DNA of 64,000 nucleotides from contig CAZZIE010000001.1 of assembly GCA_964654185.1 (NCBI GenBank), positions 32,293 through 96,292 of the forward strand, written 5' to 3'. Positions 1 to 9,798 of this stretch are shown here, in pieces. The translations under genes and the position numbers were made by a program. Position 1 is the stretch's first letter. Every line of letters starts with the position of its first letter. This stretch comes from CAYFQV01 sp964654185. Its GTDB lineage: Bacteria; Spirochaetota; Spirochaetia; DSM-27196; PWMO01. The notes beneath the pieces are model-generated. The model saw nothing but the letters and a program-made list of their open reading frames with translations. It was not told the origin of the DNA and did not search any database.

Positions 1-1
1 C

Positions 2-2323
2 CCCTTCGCGGCAAGGCTCCAGCCGACCGCGCCCGTCCGCCCACCTGTCACCGTCACCACTCGCGTCGAGCCGGCAAGCGCCGGGACCGTGACCGTAACC
101 GGTGCGGCCGCCCCCTACCGTCGCGGAGACCACCTGCAAGTCACCGCCCACCCGGCTGAGGGGTGGCGCCTCCTCGGCTGGACCACGGAGCTGGGTGCCG
201 CCGGCGCGCAGAGCGCCGGTGCGGCGGATCCCGGCCCTCTGGGGGCCGCCCCCGCCGCGGCGAGCCCTGGCCCCGCCGCCGGGACCAGCCCCGGCCCTGC
301 GGCCGCCCCCGCCGCGGCGAGCCCTGGCCCTGCGGCCAGCCCCAGTCCCGGCCCTGCTGCCGGCGAGCCCACCGCTGCGGCGGGCGCCGCCCCACGAACC
401 GCCGCGGGCAGCGCCGCGGCCGGCCCGGCCTCCCCGCCCGCTAACCCCCTCTCCCTGGTTCTGTCGGAGAGCGTCACCGTCATTGCGCGTTTCGGACCGG
501 CTGCCTACGCCGTCACGACGGACGTCCTGGGGAACGGCACGGTTCAGGTCTCCGGTGACGGATGGCAGCCCGGGACGCCGGAGGGCAGCGCGGATCCCGA
601 CGGAACCGCCGCTCCCGGGGCTGAGATCACCTTCGAGGCGGTACCTGCCGCCGGAAACGGCTTCTCCCACTGGGAGGGGAGCGCCGCCGGCGCGGCCAAC
701 CCCGCGACCCTGACGGTCGCCGAGCCCCTTGACCTCACCGCGGTCTTCTCGGCGGAACAGTTTGCCCTCTCGTACGAAGCGGTCGGGGAGGGGAGCATTG
801 CCGTCGAGGTTGTCGACGGCGCGGCCGGAGGTGATACCGAGGCCGGGAGCGCCGATCCGACCGAGGGTGTCGTCTATGGAAGCGAGGTCCGTCTCACTGC
901 CGAACCCGCGCCGGGCTGGCGCTTCCTCCACTGGGGGGACGACCCGGCGGACGCCGCGAACCCGAAAACCCTGACCGTCACGGGCAGTCGGCACATCCGA
1001 GCCGTCTTCGCCGCCAACGAGTGGACCGTTCTCCTCTACATGAACGGCGACAACGAGCTCGAAGCCAATCTCCTGGAAGATGTCAACGAGCTCGAAGCGG
1101 TGGATCTCTCCGGAACCGGCGTCACCGTGGTGGCGCTGGTCGACCGCGCCGACGGGCACGCCACGAGCAACGGTGACTGGCGGGGCACCCGGCTCTACCG
1201 CATTTCCTTCGATCCCGACGGCACCAATACCGCCCTGGTCTCTCATCGTCTCGCAAGCGCCCGGATGGGCCTGAGCGATACCGGCGACGACGAAGAGCTC
1301 AATCTGGGAAGCGCGGCAACGCTATCGGATTTCCTGGATTTCGCTGCGGCGGAGTTTCCGGCTGAGAACACCGCCCTCATCTTCTGGGGGCACGGCGGCG
1401 GCTACCGGGCTGCATCGGGAGCGCGTACAGCTGCCGGAAGATACGGTCACGGCCACACTGGCGCTGCGACATGGTCGATCCCGGGACCCCGCGGAAAGGC
1501 GCCACTCTCCACCGCAGGACACCGGGCGGTCACCGTCGACGACGGAAGCGGCGGGGACCACCTTCTCACGCCCGAGCTCGGGGGCGCCCTTGCCGGGCGC
1601 GATCTCGATGTCCTGGCCTTCGACCTCTGCTACGGGGCGCTCCTCGAAGTTGCGTATGAGGTGCGCACTTCTGCGGAGCTGTTCATTGCCTCCCAGGACG
1701 TCGTCGGCGCCGACGGCTGGGAGTATGACCGCTTCCTCGATCGCTTCCTCCAGGGTCCGCGCGACCCGGCGGATTTCGCCGCCGCTGCAACGGACGTCTT
1801 CGAAGCGAGCCACGCCCAGGCGCACCGCGCCACGATCTCCGTCCTGGACCTGGCAGAGATCGATGGTGTCGCCTCCGCGCTGGACGACCTCTCGGTGGCA
1901 CTGGTCGAGTGGATAGCTGCAGGCAGCGCCTCACAGCGCCGGGCAACGCTCCGCGACGGGATCTTCTCGCAGGTCGAGGATTTCTATGCGACCCCCGGAG
2001 ACCTCAACATCGACCTGCGGGACCTCTCACGGTACGTCGCGTCGGATCTCGGCGCCGCTTCCGCGGAGGCGGCCGCCCTGGATGCGGCGGTGGCGCAGGC
2101 GGTGCTGTACTCCTGGGCCGGTCCGGGGAACCCCCGCGCAGGGGGACTGAGCGTACACTACGTTCCGCTCGACTCCCTGGGATATCCCGTCGTCCATGCG
2201 GACTCCTACTTCGCCGACCAGACCGCCACGCCACCGCTTTCCTTCGTTGGGGCCTCCGAGTGGGTGCCCAACCCGAGTACCGGGACGGGACTCCTCTATC
2301 GGCTCTGGTACGAGGCGCTCTGA
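2..2323 (+). CDS. Secreted clostripain-family (C11) cysteine protease with InlB-like repeats, 5' truncated
   Basis: The reading frame is open from the window edge and a repeat unit begins before the first in-frame GTG at 89, so the gene starts outside the window. The visible 773 codons hold about three divergent InlB/Listeria-Bacteroides-type beta repeats (fragment residues ~20-340), marked by GWRxLGW/GFSHWEG/GWRFLHWG motifs. A C11 peptidase domain follows, opening with EWTVLLYMNGDNELE. The expected catalytic pair is visible: His in FWGHGGGY (fragment residue 464) and Cys in FDLCYG (residue 543). A Pro/Ala/Gly-rich insertion at about nt 205-440 splits the first repeat. Its stop codon overlaps the RHS start by one base (TGATG), so the two are probably co-translated. 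The repeats suggest an extracellular location. The family is clear; the substrate is unknown. Confidence 0.88.
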   Translation, partial: PFAARLQPTAPVRPPVTVTTRVEPASAGTVTVTGAAAPYRRGDHLQVTAHPAEGWRLLGWTTELGAAGAQSAGAADPGPLGAAPAAASPGPAAGTSPGPAAAPAAASPGPAASPSPGPAAGEPTAAAGAAPRTAAGSAAAGPASPPANPLSLVLSESVTVIARFGPAAYAVTTDVLGNGTVQVSGDGWQPGTPEGSADPDGTAAPGAEITFEAVPAAGNGFSHWEGSAAGAANPATLTVAEPLDLTAVFSAEQFALSYEAVGEGSIAVEVVDGAAGGDTEAGSADPTEGVVYGSEVRLTAEPAPGWRFLHWGDDPADAANPKTLTVTGSRHIRAVFAANEWTVLLYMNGDNELEANLLEDVNELEAVDLSGTGVTVVALVDRADGHATSNGDWRGTRLYRISFDPDGTNTALVSHRLASARMGLSDTGDDEELNLGSAATLSDFLDFAAAEFPAENTALIFWGHGGGYRAASGARTAAGRYGHGHTGAATWSIPGPRGKAPLSTAGHRAVTVDDGSGGDHLLTPELGGALAGRDLDVLAFDLCYGALLEVAYEVRTSAELFIASQDVVGADGWEYDRFLDRFLQGPRDPADFAAAATDVFEASHAQAHRATISVLDLAEIDGVASALDDLSVALVEWIAAGSASQRRATLRDGIFSQVEDFYATPGDLNIDLRDLSRYVASDLGAASAEAAALDAAVAQAVLYSWAGPGNPRAGGLSVHYVPLDSLGYPVVHADSYFADQTATPPLSFVGASEWVPNPSTGTGLLYRLWYEAL

Positions 2324-5300
2324 TGGGCCGGCTAGGTCTGGTAACGGCGATCTGGGGCGTCGGGATGTGTGCGATTGTCGCCGTTGAGCGCGCGGATGCC
2401 TCCACCTGCACGAAGCCGGTGGTGTGCTGGGACGGCTCCTGCGTCTACTTCAGCGATCAGTGCCCGCCCGAGCCGCCTCCCGATGATGGCCCCTCGGATG
2501 GGGATGGAGACGGCATCCCGGATGGTGCCGACAACTGCCCGGGCACGGCAAACGCCGGACAGGCCGACTCGGACGGAGATGGCACCGGTGACGCCTGCGA
2601 CTCGACTCCTCATGGCGGATCCGGAGGCGGAGGATCCGGCGGAGGGGGCTCCGGTGGAGGAGCGGGTGGTAGTGACGAGTTCGACGGCGTCGTAAACAGC
2701 CGCGGGGAGATCGACGACGCCCTCGATCACGCCGACGGGAACCTGGACGAGAGCGACGACTACTTCGACATTCCGTCCTCTCTGGACACCGCCGTGCCGG
2801 GTGCCAAAGGTGATCTCGAGGACATAACCGATCCCGCCGACGGCTCCCTCTCCAAAGTTCAGAATGAGGCTGATGATCTCGACAGCGCCGTGACGGCCGG
2901 CGAGAAGGCCCTCGAGGAGTTCGACGATCCGGTGGGTTCAGCGGACAAGCTTTCCGAATCCCACGTTGAGATAACGAGTGTGGACGTCCCGGCTCTCGAG
3001 TCTGCGGCGGGAGAGCTCGCGCTGACGGCGGGCATCGGTGGGGGCGGCGCCGTGGCGAACCACGGAGCCGCGGCGGACTACATTGCGGCAGGCGTTCACT
3101 ATGAGAGCGTCTCCGGCGCTGCCGAGGAGGTCGCAGAGGCCGCCGCCGAATCACGCGAGATTCTGGCGACCATGACGGAGGGTGCGACCGCAGCCACCGA
3201 CGCGCTCGTCGATACCGAACGCACCTACGCCGCCGAGCGAGGCGGCGATCCCGTCGCCCTTGCCACGGGCACCTTCTTCACGCAGGAGACCGATCTCGCC
3301 GTGGCAACTCCGGCGCAGGTGCTCCTCCGGTTGCCCGAGGAGCTGCCCGGCCTGGGGGTCCTCGCCGCGCGGACCCCCGGTGCGGACAACTCCCTCGCGG
3401 GTGCTGCGGCGGCCGCTGCGGGGGACGCTACGCTGATCTTCCGCCGATACTACAACAGCTCCGCAGGGTCCGGCCACGCCGGGGGTACGGTCGCCATCGA
3501 CGGCGTCACCGGTGCTGCCGGCAGCACCGGAACTCTGGGGCCGGGGTGGCGTCACTCCTTTCAGAGTCGCCTCTTCATTGGATACGACGGTGTCACCGCC
3601 GCCGAGGTGCGGGAGCTCCAGGAGCGCTCCTCCCGGGCGGCGACCCGGGTCCGGGAGGCACGAGACACCCTGGAGGATGCGCGGCGGAGTGCCGCATCCG
3701 CCGTCGAGGGGTACCGGGACTCCCTGGAGCTTGCCGAGGCGCTCGCGGTGGGGTGGCGGGACCTGAGAGATGCAGCTCTCGCCGCCGCCGAGGAAGGGGC
3801 GGAACTGCGGCGCGCCGCCGGGGAAGCGGATGAGCAGGTTGCGCCGTCGCACGCCGCGTCTGCGGAGGAGCTGGTGGCGCGAGCAGACGAGATCGAAGCG
3901 AGCCTTGCGGAGCTGGATGACCGTTTCAGCGGGCTCATCCGGCGCGCCGACAGAGCCGAGCGGAACGCCGAGAGTGCGCGCAGCTCCTACCAGGCGGTCA
4001 TCGACTTTGTCGATGGGCTTCTCGTTGAGTGGAACTCCGACCAGGACGCCCGCGCCTCCGCGACCGCCGGAGTGACGACCGCCCTGGATCAGCGCGACCG
4101 CGCGGCGGAGCATGAGGAGTCGCTGCGGAATCGAGTGAGCTCCATCGCGGACGCCCTGGCGAAGGTAGAGGACCTCGGCACCGACGAGCTTGACCGCGTC
4201 TCGGCCCTGCGCGACCGAACTGAGCACGTCCTCTCGGTAACGGGCGTCTTCCCGGATGATCCCGCCGCCTACGCGCCGTATGTGCGAGCGCAGGCGGGAT
4301 ACCGCGAAGCCGTCGAGTTGCGAGACGGCCTCCTGCCGACCGGACTTGCCGCGGCGGAGCAGCGGCTCCGGGCAATCGAGACGGAGGGGCCCGTCATCAT
4401 CGGCACAATGGAGGAGAGCCGGGAGGTCACCGAGGCCGTCGCGGAGGACGCAGGAAACCGCAGCGACTACGCGGTCTCGGCGGCGCGTCGCAACGGTGCG
4501 CTCCCGTCCGGGGCGGACCCCGGCGCAACAGGGATGGGCACCTTCACCGTGATCGGCGCCGACGGTGCGCCCAGGCTCTTCCGGACCGGTGCGGAGCCCG
4601 CCTTTGCCGGGCCGACGAGTATCGGTGACGGCCTCGTCCACTACTACCGGCGCGACGTCACGGCGCACCCCGACGCACCCGGCGATTACGGACGCCTCAT
4701 CGTCCGGCGCGACGGGAGCTACATCCTGGAGGAGCGCAACGGCACCGAGCATCGGTACGATGCCTACGGGCGGCTGACAGGCGTTACCGCCCGGGGCGGT
4801 GCAGCGGTGACCCTGGAGTACGAGGGCCTCGGCGAAGGGGGACGTTTGCGCCGCGTCGTCGACGACGCCGGAAGGACGCTTGCCCTGCAGTACGACCGCG
4901 ACCGTCTCGTCGAGGTCGCCGGGCCCGACGGCGCCGCGGTTCGCTACGGGTACGACGGCCAGGGGCGGCTTCACTCCGTAACTGATCCGAGTGGCCGCAC
5001 TCGGCACTATCGCTACCGGGGGCACCTTCTCACCTTCATCGGGACACCGCGACACGTAGCGGCCAGCGCCGAAGCGCCGTCGGGCGGTGGCGCCGCCGCG
5101 CCGGATCATGCCGACGGACCGGGCCGGCGCTACAACTACGAGCGGCGCGACGGGCGCGACGTCGTGACATGGACGGAGGATGAGGCGGGCCACCGTGAGC
5201 TCTTCAGCTACCATCCCGGTGAGAGCCCTTACGGCGCGGGCTACACCAAGCACACGGGCTACCACGACTGGACGGAAGCCGGCGCCGCCGTGACCACGAG

Positions 5301-8300
5301 GACCCACTATGACACCAACCTGCGGACCGTCCGTCGGGAGTGGCTGAACTCCGACGGCGTCGTTGCCGCCTGGGAGTCCTTTGTGCACGACGCGGCTGGC
5401 AACGTCGTTCGGCGCGAAGCGGGTGGCGACGGCGTCCGCCGCGTATGGCGCTTCGCCTACGACGGTGACGGCAATCTCGTGGCCCGGATCGATCCGGACG
5501 GCGTCGAAGAGAGCTGGGAGTACGATGCCGACGGCAATGTGACCGCCCACACCAATGGCGCAGGCGAAACTACGCGATTGACCTGCGACGCTTCAGGGAG
5601 GCTCACCGGCGCGCACTACCCGACCGGCGCCGCCTTTCGGTACCGCTACGACACCGAGGGAAATCTCACGGAGATTCGGCGTCTCCTGAACGGGCGGTGG
5701 CACGCGACGCGGCTCGTCTATGGTCGCCATGGGTACCCGACCTCCGTGGAGTACCCGGATGGAGCCACGGCCGCACTTCGCCACGACGCGTATGGACGTC
5801 CGGCCGCCCATATCTCGCGCCTCGGACTGGCAACGGAGGACCGTCGGGGGCCGGCGGGGCGACTTCTGGAGCGCTCATACGCAGACGGGAGCGCCGAAGT
5901 CTTTCGGTACGACGCCGCCGGAAACCTGACGGAGACGAAGGATCGCCTCGGCCACGTCACGCGTTACGAGCACGACCCGCGTGGACTCGTCACCAGTGTG
6001 TTTCGGGAACGCATTGTCGATGTGGAGACCGGGGCGAATACCGTGGACGCAAGGACCTACCGATACCGTGCGGACGGCCGCCTGGCCGAACGGCGGGCGG
6101 GCCGCCGGGAAGGGGGCGAGTCGGCGCAGTGGCGGTACGACTACGACTATCGGGGCCGTCTCATCCGGGAGGAGGAAACCACCACGGGAACCCTCACGCG
6201 CTACGCCTACGACGCAGCGGGGAATCTGGTCGAACGCGCAACCGAGCCGACCGGTGTCGCGCCCGCCGGCGCGGGGACGGGTGCGGCGGCGGGTGCGGGG
6301 GCGGGCGCGGCGGGTGTCCCGGCCACGGCCCGGACCTTCGTCACGAAGTACGGCTATTCACCGGCCGGCCGCCTGGAGTGGACCGAAAACGGTGCAGGCG
6401 AGCGGACCCGCTTCGACCGCGACGGAGCCGGGGAGGTGACCGCCGCAATTGATCCGGCAGGACACCGGACACGGATTCGCCGGGACACTGCCGGGCGCAC
6501 CATCCTCACGACCGCGGTGCCCGGGGCGCCGCCGGAGGTGCGGCGCTTCGACGAGGCGGGGCATCTCATCGAGCTCAGCGACCCCGACGGCAGCACCTGG
6601 CGCTACGAGTACGACCCCGCCGGGCGCATCCGCCGCGAGAGCGCCCCGGACGGCGGCGAGACCACCTACACCTACCGCCATCTCACCCCCGGCATGGAGG
6701 TCACTCGCACCGACCCTCTGGGCAACGACTGGGTCCTGCGATTCGACGCCGCCGGTCGCCGCATCGGGGCAGTCGACCCGACCGGCGCCGAGACCAGCTT
6801 CGAGCGGGACGCAGCCGGCAGAATCACTACAGTGATCGATGCTCACGGCAACCGCCGCAGCTACGTCTACGACGCTGTCGGCAACGTCCTTGCCCGGATG
6901 GATGCGTACGGTAACGGCCGCACCTTCACCTACGACGCGCTGGGCCACCCCGCCTCCGTCACGCTCCCGACTGGTGAGACGACGCGCTTCGGCTACGACG
7001 CACTGGGCCGGCGCCGCTGGATCGAAGAACCCCTCGGCAACCGCACGCACTTCACCTACGACGTGGCGGGAAACCTCCTGGCCACGGAAACCCCGATGGG
7101 TCTGACCCGGCGCTTCACCTACGACGCTGCCGGACGCGCCGTTGCGCGGATCGAGCCGGACGGTGCGACCTACCGGTACGAGTATGACGCGCGGGGGCGC
7201 ACCACGGGTGAGATCGATCCGACCGGAAGCGTTCGTCGGTACGAGTACGAGGAGAACGCCCGCGGCAACCTCATCGCGGAGGTCAACCGCCTGGGCGCGC
7301 GAAGGACCATCTCCTACGGTGCCGCCGGACGCATCGACTCAATGACTGACTTCAACGGCGTTCTCCATGACTTCGACTACGATCCCGCAGGACGGTTGAT
7401 CCGAGAGGTGGCCGAGGGGGAGGTGGTCCGCGCCTTCGAGTACGACGTGCGGGGAGATCTGGTGCGCGCGGCCAGCCCGGCCGCCGCGCTGGAGTTCGAC
7501 TACGACGAGCGGGGGCTTCTGGTCGAGAGCCGGGACCGGGACGCGGAGGTCGCCGTCGCCTACGAGTACGATGCCGCAGGGCGCCGCACCCGCGTCCTCA
7601 CCGAGGGCTACGAGATCGCAACCTCCTACGGCGCCATGGGGGAGGTGCGGGAGGTCGCCTTCGACGACGGGTCGGCCTTCGGCGCAGGGGAGGGGCGGAT
7701 CCGCCTGGAGTACGACGAAAGCCTCCGCGAGCGCGTGCGCCGTTTTGCCGGGAGCCTGGTCGCCGAGCGCCACTATGATGAGGCGGGGCGCCTCGCCGGA
7801 GTGGTTCATCGAGGGGGCGGTGGCGTCGCCGGTGAGGTCCTGGACGCGGAGGCCTACGTCTACGATCGGGACGGGCGGCGCATCTACACGGTGGACGAGG
7901 CTGGTGGCCTCACCGCGTACCGGTACGACACCGCGGGTCGTCTGGCTGCGGCGCTCTATCCTCACGAGGATGGTGTGGTGGCGTCTCACCTTCGACAGCT
8001 CAAGGCAGTCGGCATGGTGTCGCCGCCGGCGCAGGCGGACCGGCTTGGTACCATTGGCGCGGCCACCGGTTCGCGCGGCGGCTCGCGCGGCAGCTCCGTC
8101 GCGGTTGCGGGACGGATCACCATTCCCTCTGAAGAGAGGGATCTCATCCGGGAGGTTACGGAGCAGGTCCTCCCTCGGCGCAAGGGCGGCACGTTCCTCT
8201 CTCGGGAGATGTGGGGCGAGAGCTTCACGTACGACGAGCGGGGCAACCTCACCGGGGTGGCCACACCGCTCGGGACGATCGGGTTTGCCTACGACGCTGC

Positions 8301-9762
8301 GGACCGGCAGGTTCGCGCCGGAGCCCTCTCCGTCGCGTACGATGCAGCCGGAAACGTCACGCGTCGCGCCGTTGGAGCGGCCGCTCTGGAGTACGACTAC
8401 GACGCCCGCCACCGGATGACCCGCATCCACGGGCGCACCCCGGAGGGCCGCGATATCGATCTGCGCTACGGCTACGACGCCCTGGACCGCCGGTCGTATC
8501 GCCTCGATGTGCCTTCCGGTGACCGTACGGAGTCCGCGACGGCGGGGACGGGCGGACCGGCCGCGACGGCGGCGCCCGGGACGGCAACGCTGGAGAGAGC
8601 GGTCTACCAGGGCTTCTCCTTCATGCGTCTGGCTACGCTGGAGGCGCATGGAGTCGGCAGCGTGCAGGGTGATTTTTCCGGCGTGGATGCGCCGAGCCTT
8701 CCCGGCCGGCTCCCGCGACCGAAGCCGCGGCGCGGCGCCGGTCCGCGATCCCGCGTCGACGCAGGGCAGGGCGCCGCAGTGTTGACCCGACTGGAGATGG
8801 CGGCGGTGGCCGTTTCCGTGCAGCAGGTTCCCGCCGCTGTGGTATCGCCCCGGCAGGTCAGCCACTTCGGGGTGGATGTGCTCGGGAGCGTAACCCTTCG
8901 CGTGACGGCGCACGCGAGTGCCGCAGGCAACCGTGCGGCCGGGTCGACCGGTGCAATCGTGGAGGATCTGGCGTACCGCGCCTTCGGGGCGGTACGGGCC
9001 GGTGACGTTCGCGGTGCCATACCCTTCGGCTACACCGGCAAGGTCGTGGACGTCGCAACGGCGGTCTACGATTACGGCCTGCGAGACTACGCGCCCAGTA
9101 CCGGCCGATTCACCACGGTGGACCCTCTACGGGCCGGCACGAACTGGTACGCCTACGTTCACAACGATCCGATCAATCTCATCGACAGGTTCGGCCTGGA
9201 GGCCTCCGTCCCCGGCAACCCGGGTCCCGGCGGCTTTCCCCTCGATCCTTCGGTCCAGGTCTTTCGCAGCGACGGTAACATCGACCAGCTGGCATTCGAC
9301 CAACGCTACGGCTTCGGCACCATCGCCGGCACACAATCCTGTCAGTCCGTCGCGGTCTGCAATCTCTACGCCCAGGAAACCCCCGGCGGCATGACGGTCG
9401 AGCAACTCGACGTCGTGGTTTCGGTCAGCCTCTCCTCCGGCCACCTGGAAGAGGAAGGCGGCTCCGTCACCGACTTTTCCGGCCTGAGCCGAACCATTGC
9501 AACGGAGCTCGATCGCGACGACTATTATGAATACGTGTACCCGGCACCGGACTACGAGCGCCTAACAATGTCTGAACACGACTTCGAACAATCCGACGCG
9601 GCCGCGGGGGTGGTGCAACTCTACAACCCTCAATATGACGTGAATCACTTTGTGACCCGGAGTCGCGATCGCACATACGATCCTCTACCCTCGTCTCGAC
9701 CGACAGCTTCGGGGTATGTCGTAGAAGAGGTTCGTCCACTTCAACTTCTGGATCTTCACTAG
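2323..9762 (+). CDS. Giant RHS/YD-repeat protein with putative papain/C39-like C-terminal tip
   Basis: This 2479-residue protein starts at the ATG overlapping the previous stop. The frame is open much further upstream, but only this ATG gives a signal peptide (MGRLGLVTAIWGVG... ending ADA). Order: signal peptide; thrombospondin type-3 calcium-binding repeats (DGDGDGIPDGADNC, DSDGDGTGDACD); Gly/Ser linker; RHS N-terminal region (GPGWRHS); a ~300-residue helical insertion (residues ~425-735); dozens of YD repeats; RHS core near residue 2235 (YDYGLRDYAPSTGRF, ending in IDRFGLEA instead of the usual DPxG). A ~185-residue tip follows. It has Cys2340 (SCQSVAVCNLYA), His2442 (NHFV) and Asp2453 (TYDPLP), an order resembling papain/C39-type peptidases. 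RHS proteins cage such tips as toxins or processed surface domains. The peptidase call is inference. Confidence 0.85.
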   Translation: MGRLGLVTAIWGVGMCAIVAVERADASTCTKPVVCWDGSCVYFSDQCPPEPPPDDGPSDGDGDGIPDGADNCPGTANAGQADSDGDGTGDACDSTPHGGSGGGGSGGGGSGGGAGGSDEFDGVVNSRGEIDDALDHADGNLDESDDYFDIPSSLDTAVPGAKGDLEDITDPADGSLSKVQNEADDLDSAVTAGEKALEEFDDPVGSADKLSESHVEITSVDVPALESAAGELALTAGIGGGGAVANHGAAADYIAAGVHYESVSGAAEEVAEAAAESREILATMTEGATAATDALVDTERTYAAERGGDPVALATGTFFTQETDLAVATPAQVLLRLPEELPGLGVLAARTPGADNSLAGAAAAAAGDATLIFRRYYNSSAGSGHAGGTVAIDGVTGAAGSTGTLGPGWRHSFQSRLFIGYDGVTAAEVRELQERSSRAATRVREARDTLEDARRSAASAVEGYRDSLELAEALAVGWRDLRDAALAAAEEGAELRRAAGEADEQVAPSHAASAEELVARADEIEASLAELDDRFSGLIRRADRAERNAESARSSYQAVIDFVDGLLVEWNSDQDARASATAGVTTALDQRDRAAEHEESLRNRVSSIADALAKVEDLGTDELDRVSALRDRTEHVLSVTGVFPDDPAAYAPYVRAQAGYREAVELRDGLLPTGLAAAEQRLRAIETEGPVIIGTMEESREVTEAVAEDAGNRSDYAVSAARRNGALPSGADPGATGMGTFTVIGADGAPRLFRTGAEPAFAGPTSIGDGLVHYYRRDVTAHPDAPGDYGRLIVRRDGSYILEERNGTEHRYDAYGRLTGVTARGGAAVTLEYEGLGEGGRLRRVVDDAGRTLALQYDRDRLVEVAGPDGAAVRYGYDGQGRLHSVTDPSGRTRHYRYRGHLLTFIGTPRHVAASAEAPSGGGAAAPDHADGPGRRYNYERRDGRDVVTWTEDEAGHRELFSYHPGESPYGAGYTKHTGYHDWTEAGAAVTTRTHYDTNLRTVRREWLNSDGVVAAWESFVHDAAGNVVRREAGGDGVRRVWRFAYDGDGNLVARIDPDGVEESWEYDADGNVTAHTNGAGETTRLTCDASGRLTGAHYPTGAAFRYRYDTEGNLTEIRRLLNGRWHATRLVYGRHGYPTSVEYPDGATAALRHDAYGRPAAHISRLGLATEDRRGPAGRLLERSYADGSAEVFRYDAAGNLTETKDRLGHVTRYEHDPRGLVTSVFRERIVDVETGANTVDARTYRYRADGRLAERRAGRREGGESAQWRYDYDYRGRLIREEETTTGTLTRYAYDAAGNLVERATEPTGVAPAGAGTGAAAGAGAGAAGVPATARTFVTKYGYSPAGRLEWTENGAGERTRFDRDGAGEVTAAIDPAGHRTRIRRDTAGRTILTTAVPGAPPEVRRFDEAGHLIELSDPDGSTWRYEYDPAGRIRRESAPDGGETTYTYRHLTPGMEVTRTDPLGNDWVLRFDAAGRRIGAVDPTGAETSFERDAAGRITTVIDAHGNRRSYVYDAVGNVLARMDAYGNGRTFTYDALGHPASVTLPTGETTRFGYDALGRRRWIEEPLGNRTHFTYDVAGNLLATETPMGLTRRFTYDAAGRAVARIEPDGATYRYEYDARGRTTGEIDPTGSVRRYEYEENARGNLIAEVNRLGARRTISYGAAGRIDSMTDFNGVLHDFDYDPAGRLIREVAEGEVVRAFEYDVRGDLVRAASPAAALEFDYDERGLLVESRDRDAEVAVAYEYDAAGRRTRVLTEGYEIATSYGAMGEVREVAFDDGSAFGAGEGRIRLEYDESLRERVRRFAGSLVAERHYDEAGRLAGVVHRGGGGVAGEVLDAEAYVYDRDGRRIYTVDEAGGLTAYRYDTAGRLAAALYPHEDGVVASHLRQLKAVGMVSPPAQADRLGTIGAATGSRGGSRGSSVAVAGRITIPSEERDLIREVTEQVLPRRKGGTFLSREMWGESFTYDERGNLTGVATPLGTIGFAYDAADRQVRAGALSVAYDAAGNVTRRAVGAAALEYDYDARHRMTRIHGRTPEGRDIDLRYGYDALDRRSYRLDVPSGDRTESATAGTGGPAATAAPGTATLERAVYQGFSFMRLATLEAHGVGSVQGDFSGVDAPSLPGRLPRPKPRRGAGPRSRVDAGQGAAVLTRLEMAAVAVSVQQVPAAVVSPRQVSHFGVDVLGSVTLRVTAHASAAGNRAAGSTGAIVEDLAYRAFGAVRAGDVRGAIPFGYTGKVVDVATAVYDYGLRDYAPSTGRFTTVDPLRAGTNWYAYVHNDPINLIDRFGLEASVPGNPGPGGFPLDPSVQVFRSDGNIDQLAFDQRYGFGTIAGTQSCQSVAVCNLYAQETPGGMTVEQLDVVVSVSLSSGHLEEEGGSVTDFSGLSRTIATELDRDDYYEYVYPAPDYERLTMSEHDFEQSDAAAGVVQLYNPQYDVNHFVTRSRDRTYDPLPSSRPTASGYVVEEVRPLQLLDLH

Positions 9763-9798
9763 GCATAGCTGTCAACGCGATGGCGGGAGTAAACAGTC

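Noticed and set aside
1909..2322. Upstream extension of the RHS frame to 1909
   Set aside because: It lies fully inside the protease gene, lacks protein-like sequence, and would bury the signal peptide that begins at 2323.
3151..5550. 799-codon open frame on the minus strand opposite the RHS gene
   Set aside because: It is a shadow of the GC-rich YD-repeat coding frame. No ribosome site or recognisable domain, and codon pattern follows the plus-strand gene. The same applies to minus frames at 7339-8913 and 26432-28687.
4700..8500. Dense short repeats in DNA that could suggest a CRISPR array or satellite
   Set aside because: They are degenerate codons for YD-repeat motifs (RYEYDAAGR type) in an open frame; spacing and sequence vary as expected for RHS proteins.
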